10,248 nt of DNA from BOG-1184 sp964651515 (GTDB lineage Bacteria > Fibrobacterota > Chitinivibrionia > Chitinivibrionales > Chitinispirillaceae), in NCBI GenBank assembly GCA_964651515.1, contig CAZYYB010000108.1:1-10248 (forward strand), read 5' to 3'. Under the pieces are notes generated by a model, which was given only the letters and a program-made list of their open reading frames with translations, was not told the origin of the DNA and ran no database searches. Below, one piece after another: positions 6,568-10,248 of this stretch (position 1 is the stretch's first letter; the number at the start of each line of letters is the position of its first letter). The translations under genes and the position numbers were made by a program.

Positions 6568-8247
6568 TTGAACTCTGTCTCCTCGATAATTAGTACCTTA
6601 AGTAGTAACAACATAAAAACAAGATGCTCAAACTCATATATAAGCTGGCAACAGCTCGTAACGGATATTGAGGATACCGAACCATGCATTGCGGGGCTTA
6701 ATCCCGATTCTGGAGATTCATTTCATTTTGGCGTAATAATGGGCGTTATTCTAGGGGATTCTTCCCTTCAATGGCTGGACCCTGCTAAATCTAACACTAT
6801 TAGTATTAATACCTACGATGATTTTAAAAGAACCGGGTTTGGCTGGTGGAATTGGAATAATACATTGGAGATGCAAACTCCCGGACCGACTTTAGTCCCT
6901 GTATTAAATTGTGATGTTCCTTTTATTGGATTAACCAGTCCCGGCAGAATCACCAATGGGAATACCTCTGTAAAAGTCACCGGAGTTTCTTCATGCATTG
7001 ATGTCGGCCTTGATTGGATATATACAGTTTATTTTCAGGCCGCAGATTCCTCCTATGTTGAGAGTCAATGCGATACTGCAACTATGTTTGGAGATTCTAC
7101 AACTTTGTATAGCCTTAAGGTACAATTGCCGGCAACCACGCCGACGGTCGGCTGGAATTGCTTTCCCTGGTGTAATGATAAAAATGATAGCATAGGCTAT
7201 ATTGGGAAAATAACTCTTACTGTCGCTAATGGGACTTCCTGGCTGAGCACTTCGCAACCTTTTATTTATATGACCCCGGCGACTACCCAGAAGATCCCTC
7301 TCAATCCCGGCTGGAGCGCGGTTTCGTTCAATATCATCCCTGAAAATGATACGACGACCCAGGTGTTCGGGACCGAACCCAATGGCTTTATATTTGTAAA
7401 AAATATCGTGGGTGAGGCATATATCCCAGTTATGCAGATAGATGGTATCGGCCATGCTCAGTTAGGCCAGGGGTATCTGGTCTATACCACCATGCCCGAT
7501 ACGCTTAAAGTGCAGGGTATCCCGATAAATTACGCCGGCACGCCGATATCGCTTTCCGGCTGGAACCTGATTGCCTACCTGCCTCCGACAAACGATTCAA
7601 TCGTTCACGCGCTTGCCGGTGTTGCATCGGCAATTGTGGTAGTCAAAAATGATTCGGGAAATGTTTATTGGCCCTCAAAGGGAATCGACAATATTGAAAT
7701 AATGTCGGTAGGACAGGGCTACCAGGTATATACCGCCACGAAGGCATCTCTTACCTACCCAACGCCGCTGTCAAAGGCCGCGGCGCAAACTCAGGCAACT
7801 TTGGCGACTGCCGCGGCATCATCCCCTGCCGTCCCGGCGACTAGTTCCAGCGCAGCGAACTCCGTTACGACATTCTGCCACAAACCGATGATCCACCTGC
7901 CGAAAACGCGGCACTTTGCGACGCATGCGGTAACCGGGAATAATGCCACTTTTCTGGCGAGCAAGGTGACTCTTGGAGGGAAGCTCGTTCCGGATTCGAG
8001 CGAGATCGGCGCCTTCGACGTACCGGCCGTAGCGGGTGTCGCGCAGCAGGCGGTGGAGATCAGCGTCTACGACCTGAAGGGATGTCTCGTGAAGCAGCTC
8101 GCGAGCGGGAAGTACACTGCCGGGCACTACGAAATTGCGTGGAACCGCAACGAGGTGCGTGAGGCAGCGGCAGGGTCGAGCGTCTATATCGTTCGCATGA
8201 AGGCGGCGAACTTCGACAAGCGGCTGAGGCTGGTCAGAGTCCGGTAA
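6568..8247 (+). CDS. C-terminal piece of the peptidase: His/Asp half, repeat modules and sorting domain
   Basis: 559 codons in the same frame right after the TAA. The first codon is TTG without a visible ribosome-binding site, and the first in-frame ATG is at 6739, so independent initiation looks poor. In full-gene numbering, His133 (SFHFGVIMGV) and Asp151 (WLDP) complete the triad expected with Cys37. Two tandem modules follow, each with PGW or SGW, a VKN segment, a G-[EN]-x-Y-[IW]-P segment, and GQGY near the end (321-396, 404-477). A low-complexity A/S/P/T linker comes next. The last 65 residues (VEISVYDLKG, AGHYEIAW, SVYIVRM, LRLVRVR) fit the FlgD-Ig/T9SS type A sorting domain, predicting secretion and cell-surface attachment or release. 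Base composition shifts from AT-rich at the start to GC-rich from about 7750 on. Confidence 0.75.
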   Translation: MNSVSSIISTLSSNNIKTRCSNSYISWQQLVTDIEDTEPCIAGLNPDSGDSFHFGVIMGVILGDSSLQWLDPAKSNTISINTYDDFKRTGFGWWNWNNTLEMQTPGPTLVPVLNCDVPFIGLTSPGRITNGNTSVKVTGVSSCIDVGLDWIYTVYFQAADSSYVESQCDTATMFGDSTTLYSLKVQLPATTPTVGWNCFPWCNDKNDSIGYIGKITLTVANGTSWLSTSQPFIYMTPATTQKIPLNPGWSAVSFNIIPENDTTTQVFGTEPNGFIFVKNIVGEAYIPVMQIDGIGHAQLGQGYLVYTTMPDTLKVQGIPINYAGTPISLSGWNLIAYLPPTNDSIVHALAGVASAIVVVKNDSGNVYWPSKGIDNIEIMSVGQGYQVYTATKASLTYPTPLSKAAAQTQATLATAAASSPAVPATSSSAANSVTTFCHKPMIHLPKTRHFATHAVTGNNATFLASKVTLGGKLVPDSSEIGAFDVPAVAGVAQQAVEISVYDLKGCLVKQLASGKYTAGHYEIAWNRNEVREAAAGSSVYIVRMKAANFDKRLRLVRVR

Positions 8248-8272
8248 ATACCTTTTCAAAATAGGGAAGGGC

Positions 8273-8310
8273 AGGCCCTGTCGGGAAAATACCCGGCAGG
8301 GCCTTTTCTC
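8273..8310. terminator. Intrinsic terminator between the convergent peptidase and Omp85-like genes
   Basis: AGGCCCTGTCGGG at 8273-8285 pairs with CCCGGCAGGGCCT at 8292-8304 over 13 positions with one wobble, around the loop AAAATA. On the plus strand TTTTCTC follows directly, giving a standard rho-independent terminator 26 bp after the peptidase stop. On the minus strand the trailing sequence is less U-rich, so stopping of the Omp85-like transcript here is possible but weaker. Confidence 0.85.
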
Positions 8311-8332
8311 AAATGCTTCGCCGAATCTCTCT

Positions 8333-9736
8333 TTAGAAATTGATCCCCGAATACAGGTACCAGAGCAGGCGGGGCTGGAATGACTGGCTGCCCCCCAGGT
8401 TTTCGCTCCAGATAAAATCCGAGCAGGCGGAGAGTTTGAGCGTCGGTTCGGTTACCCGCAGGCCGAAGCCGATGCCGCTGCCGGTCTGCTCCCTGACGCC
8501 CGGCTGGAAAAACGCCTGCGGCGTTTTCGAAACCCTGCCCCAGTCCCCGATGAGCGCGCCGTCGAGCCGGGGCGCCCATCCGCTGAATTTTCCCAGCAGC
8601 GCCGCATAATTTTCCGGCAGCAGTTCGGAAAGCTCGGGGAATTGATAGAGCGGAAACCGGTATTCGCCGGAGAAGACGCAGGCGTCGTTTGCGTCCAGGT
8701 CGAGCCCGATCCTCTGGGTGGTATAGCCGCGAACCGAGTTGATGCCGCCGATGAGCACCCGGTCGAAGTACGTCGCATCGGCGGTCCTGGCGAGCGTGTA
8801 CAGGTGGAAGGCGAACTTCGCATCCCGGTACAGAAACGGGATATACCATCTGATGTCCGATGTAAATTGCACATAGGGCTCGACGTCCGGATCGTGATAC
8901 AGGTAGTTCGAGCGGGCTTCGACCTGGAACAGCGTGCCGCTCGACGGATCGAATCCCGCCGAGCGGAGGTCGGAGATCCATCCGACCGAGGCATAAACCT
9001 GGTGCTGCGCGACCGAATCCCTGCCGAGTGAATCGGTTACCGTGCGATAGTCCGGCGAAAGGGTGCAATAGGCTTTCGAACTTTCAAAGAACCGGCGGCC
9101 GAGGGTCACGGTGCCGCTTACTTCGTGAAGGTCCCAGTTGTACGATGGGTCCGGCTGCAACCAGTAGCCGCCGCTGATCCCGACGGAGTATTTCGAAGGG
9201 AAGAGCGGTTTGTTCCAGTACGCCGTATAGGCCTGCCACGCGCCGACCTGTGCCGTGGCGCCGAGGTCTTCCTGGCGTCCGCCGAGATTGGTGAGTTCCA
9301 GGCCTGCGAGCGGGCTGTACCAGTTGCCCTCGTCGCCATGCAGCCAGAAGTAATGGTTGATATCGAAAATCGGCGGAAAGGTGAGGTAGAGCGGATATTC
9401 GGTAACCATGATGTAAAGGTCATACCCATAGGGCCTCCGAAACGACAGGATGTTGACGCTCAGGAAGAGACGCGTCGCCCGGAGTTGACGTTCGGAACGC
9501 TGGACGGTAAGGGAGTCGTAGGCCATGCCGGTATCGAAATCGCAATAGGCCCTGATAACGTACGACCGGGTGACTTTATTCCCGCTTATGATGATATGGA
9601 CGATGCGATCGGGCGGTTTCGAGGGAAACGGGAGCGGCGCGGCATCGAGTGAATCGCCCGGACCGGCCGCGAGGGCGCCCCATGCGCAGACGAGCCAGAT
9701 CAGGCAGCCAAAGTATCGGAAGTGCTTCGTAACGAT
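8333..9736 (-). CDS. Omp85/BamA-like outer-membrane beta-barrel protein with one POTRA domain; start uncertain
   Basis: From the ATG at 9524-9526 the protein has 397 residues, but the frame stays open to a stop at 9770-9772, and the extra part is clearly coding. Counted from an ATC codon at 9734-9736 (467 aa), residues 4-23 form a signal peptide (Lys4, Arg7, hydrophobic core, ALA at 21-23). Residues 44 to about 115 form a POTRA domain (RIVHIIISGNKVTRSYVI, then G-x-x-YDSL and a LRATRLF segment). The rest is a barrel with the Omp85 signature VRGY at 335-338 and a C-terminal Phe, the usual signal for barrel insertion. Members insert or translocate proteins, or move lipids, at the outer membrane. 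One POTRA is fewer than BamA, so this is probably an accessory Omp85 member. No ATG, GTG or TTG exists in the 5' extension. GGAGAAG (9745-9751) stands 8 bases before the ATC, which may be a rare or mutated start. Confidence 0.85.
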   Translation of the reverse strand: MVTKHFRYFGCLIWLVCAWGALAAGPGDSLDAAPLPFPSKPPDRIVHIIISGNKVTRSYVIRAYCDFDTGMAYDSLTVQRSERQLRATRLFLSVNILSFRRPYGYDLYIMVTEYPLYLTFPPIFDINHYFWLHGDEGNWYSPLAGLELTNLGGRQEDLGATAQVGAWQAYTAYWNKPLFPSKYSVGISGGYWLQPDPSYNWDLHEVSGTVTLGRRFFESSKAYCTLSPDYRTVTDSLGRDSVAQHQVYASVGWISDLRSAGFDPSSGTLFQVEARSNYLYHDPDVEPYVQFTSDIRWYIPFLYRDAKFAFHLYTLARTADATYFDRVLIGGINSVRGYTTQRIGLDLDANDACVFSGEYRFPLYQFPELSELLPENYAALLGKFSGWAPRLDGALIGDWGRVSKTPQAFFQPGVREQTGSGIGFGLRVTEPTLKLSACSDFIWSENLGGSQSFQPRLLWYLYSGINF

Positions 9737-9789
9737 GATCGGGACTTCTCCGGAATCTGAGTGAGGATATCAATGCCTGATGCTTTGGT

Positions 9790-9893
9790 GGGGGAACCTC
9801 GCTTCGCGGGTTCCCCCTGGTCGGAGCCGCGAAACGCGTCTCCGACGCACCCCCTCCAGCGGAAGTGGTCGGCGATGCTTGCCGAAGGCAAGC
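9790..9893. repeat. Cluster of three intergenic palindromic hairpins
   Basis: Three consecutive hairpins are visible: GGGGGAACC/GGTTCCCCC (9790-9798 with 9809-9817, CG-rich loop); TCGGAG-c-CGCG-AAA-CGCG-t-CTCCGA (9821-9845); and GCTTGCC-GAA-GGCAAGC (9877-9893). They lie between the 3' end of rnpB and the start of the Omp85-like gene, both on the minus strand. The arrangement resembles REP-like intergenic palindromes, but only one copy of each is in the window, so membership of a dispersed repeat family cannot be judged. Confidence 0.65.
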
Positions 9894-9945
9894 GCTCTCC
9901 CCCTCCCGCAACGCCCTCTTTTAAGGTAGAAAACACAATAAAAAT

Positions 9946-9981
9946 GACGGAGAACTTCGTCGGGGCGACCCGCGGTCGCCC
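9946..9981 (-). terminator. Candidate terminator downstream of rnpB
   Basis: Read on the minus strand, the 8-bp hairpin GGGCGACC-GCG-GGTCGCCC (9963-9981) is followed by a weaker imperfect hairpin (9946-9961) and then ATTTTTATT. The position is about 70 bp beyond the rnpB 3' end and before the Omp85-like gene. The T-run directly follows the weaker hairpin, so the assignment is tentative. Confidence 0.45.
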
Positions 9982-10046
9982 ACTTCTTTGCCTGAAACAT
10001 GGTTGTCTTCAAAAATTGAATTCTTAACAATCAACAGTTATAATAA

Positions 10047-10248
10047 TAGCGGAAGGTCTGTAAGCCGGGTTCTGTCGTATCCGCTTTCGCGGACGGGGCA
10101 ATCATTTGTCTGGCCCTCCCGTGTTACCGGAAGGGCATTGAGCGATCTACCCGAGGGTGGGAGACGGACCGCCTCCTCACCGCCGCCGGGGCGGCGGTGA
10201 ACCCCTCATGCTTGATCTTGCACCGGATAAGGTTTACCTGCCATTTGC
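10047..10248 (-). ncRNA. rnpB: RNase P RNA, 3' part, partial at the window edge
   Basis: On the minus strand the sequence carries the conserved 3' half of bacterial RNase P RNA, the catalytic RNA that removes 5' leaders from tRNA precursors. Recognisable blocks, in order, are GGCAGGTAAACC (matching the GGCACGGTAAACTCC block of the E. coli RNA), CCGGTGCAAGATCAAGC, AGGGGTTC, GGGTAGATCGCT, AGACAAATGATTGCC and the near-terminal ACAGAACCCGGCTTA. Block order and spacing agree with the E. coli RNA, which supports a type A-like RNA. The 5' half, including the other strand of P1 and the 5' half of P4, lies beyond base 10248. The exact 3' end is uncertain by a few bases because the P1 partner is not in the window. 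Confidence 0.93.

Larger units (their letters stand above)
6328..8247 (+). pseudogene. Secreted papain-like cysteine peptidase gene interrupted by an in-frame stop
   Basis: Read through the TAA at 6565-6567, this is one continuous 639-codon frame. In order it encodes a signal peptide (1-20), a C39/C70-like peptidase domain (about 25-185), a middle region (about 190-315), two repeated beta-type modules (321-396 and 404-477), an Ala/Ser/Pro/Thr-rich linker (about 478-515) and a C-terminal sorting-type domain (about 575-639). The frame is the same before and after the stop, so one base substitution at codon 80 explains the break. TAA also ends this gene at 8245-8247 and ends the FGE-fold gene, so TAA is a normal stop here. 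A recent nonsense mutation, a sequencing error or read-through are the options. I favour a mutation or an error. Confidence 0.75.

Noticed and set aside
6568..8247. Downstream half of the peptidase as an independently started gene
   Set aside because: The TTG at 6568 and the ATG at 6739 lack ribosome-binding sites, and the first residues complete the fold of the upstream piece. Disruption of one gene is the simpler explanation.
8256..9068. 270-codon minus-strand open frame
   Set aside because: It overlaps the Omp85-like gene in another frame, has arginine- and proline-rich composition, and shows no domain signature.
9576..9936. Minus-strand open frames 9576-9911 and 9700-9936
   Set aside because: They overlap the hairpin cluster and the true Omp85 5' coding region in other frames, and their translations are low-complexity with no signature.

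Overview
The window looks like a chromosomal segment of a Gram-negative, FCB-group-like bacterium (Fibrobacterota/Bacteroidota neighbourhood). This rests on three things: a long single-chain PurL, an Omp85-type outer-membrane beta-barrel, and a secreted protein ending in a T9SS/FlgD-Ig-like C-terminal sorting module. The assignment is an inference. The housekeeping genes are GC-rich. The block at about 4.8-7.3 kb is visibly more AT-rich and behaves like an accessory insert.

Layout, left to right. (1) 1-151, plus strand: the last 49 codons of an FGE-sulfatase (SUMF1-like) domain protein. (2) 152-306: a convergent intergenic region with three strong inverted repeats. (3) 307-618, minus: a MNT-type minimal nucleotidyltransferase with no HEPN partner in view. 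It follows the end of purL by 48 bp and is probably co-transcribed with it. (4) 667-4443, minus: complete purL (FGAM synthase, 1258 aa). (5) 4444-4887: a divergent intergenic region with a plausible plus-strand promoter and a GC-rich, hairpin-prone leader. (6) 4888-6325, plus: two tandem paralogues of an unrecognised secreted protein of 214 and 215 aa, produced by a tandem duplication of about 790 bp. The duplication also copied the first codons of the next gene. (7) 6328-8247, plus: a secreted papain-like (C39/C70-type) cysteine peptidase with two repeated beta-type modules and a C-terminal sorting domain. An in-frame TAA at 6565 separates the catalytic Cys from the catalytic His/Asp. (8) 8273-8310: a strong intrinsic terminator. 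(9) 8333 to about 9736, minus: an Omp85/BamA-like protein (signal peptide, one POTRA, barrel) whose natural 5' end has no ATG, GTG or TTG start. (10) 9790-9981: a run of GC-rich hairpins. (11) 10047-10248, minus: the 3' part of RNase P RNA (rnpB), cut by the window edge.

The most interesting part is the accessory module at 4.8-8.25 kb. Its genes are tightly spaced and appear translationally coupled, and all encode exported proteins. The two copies have identical or nearly identical ends flanking a diverged centre. The small proteins may be partners (inhibitor, propeptide-like factor or substrate) of the adjacent peptidase, but that is inference from gene order only.
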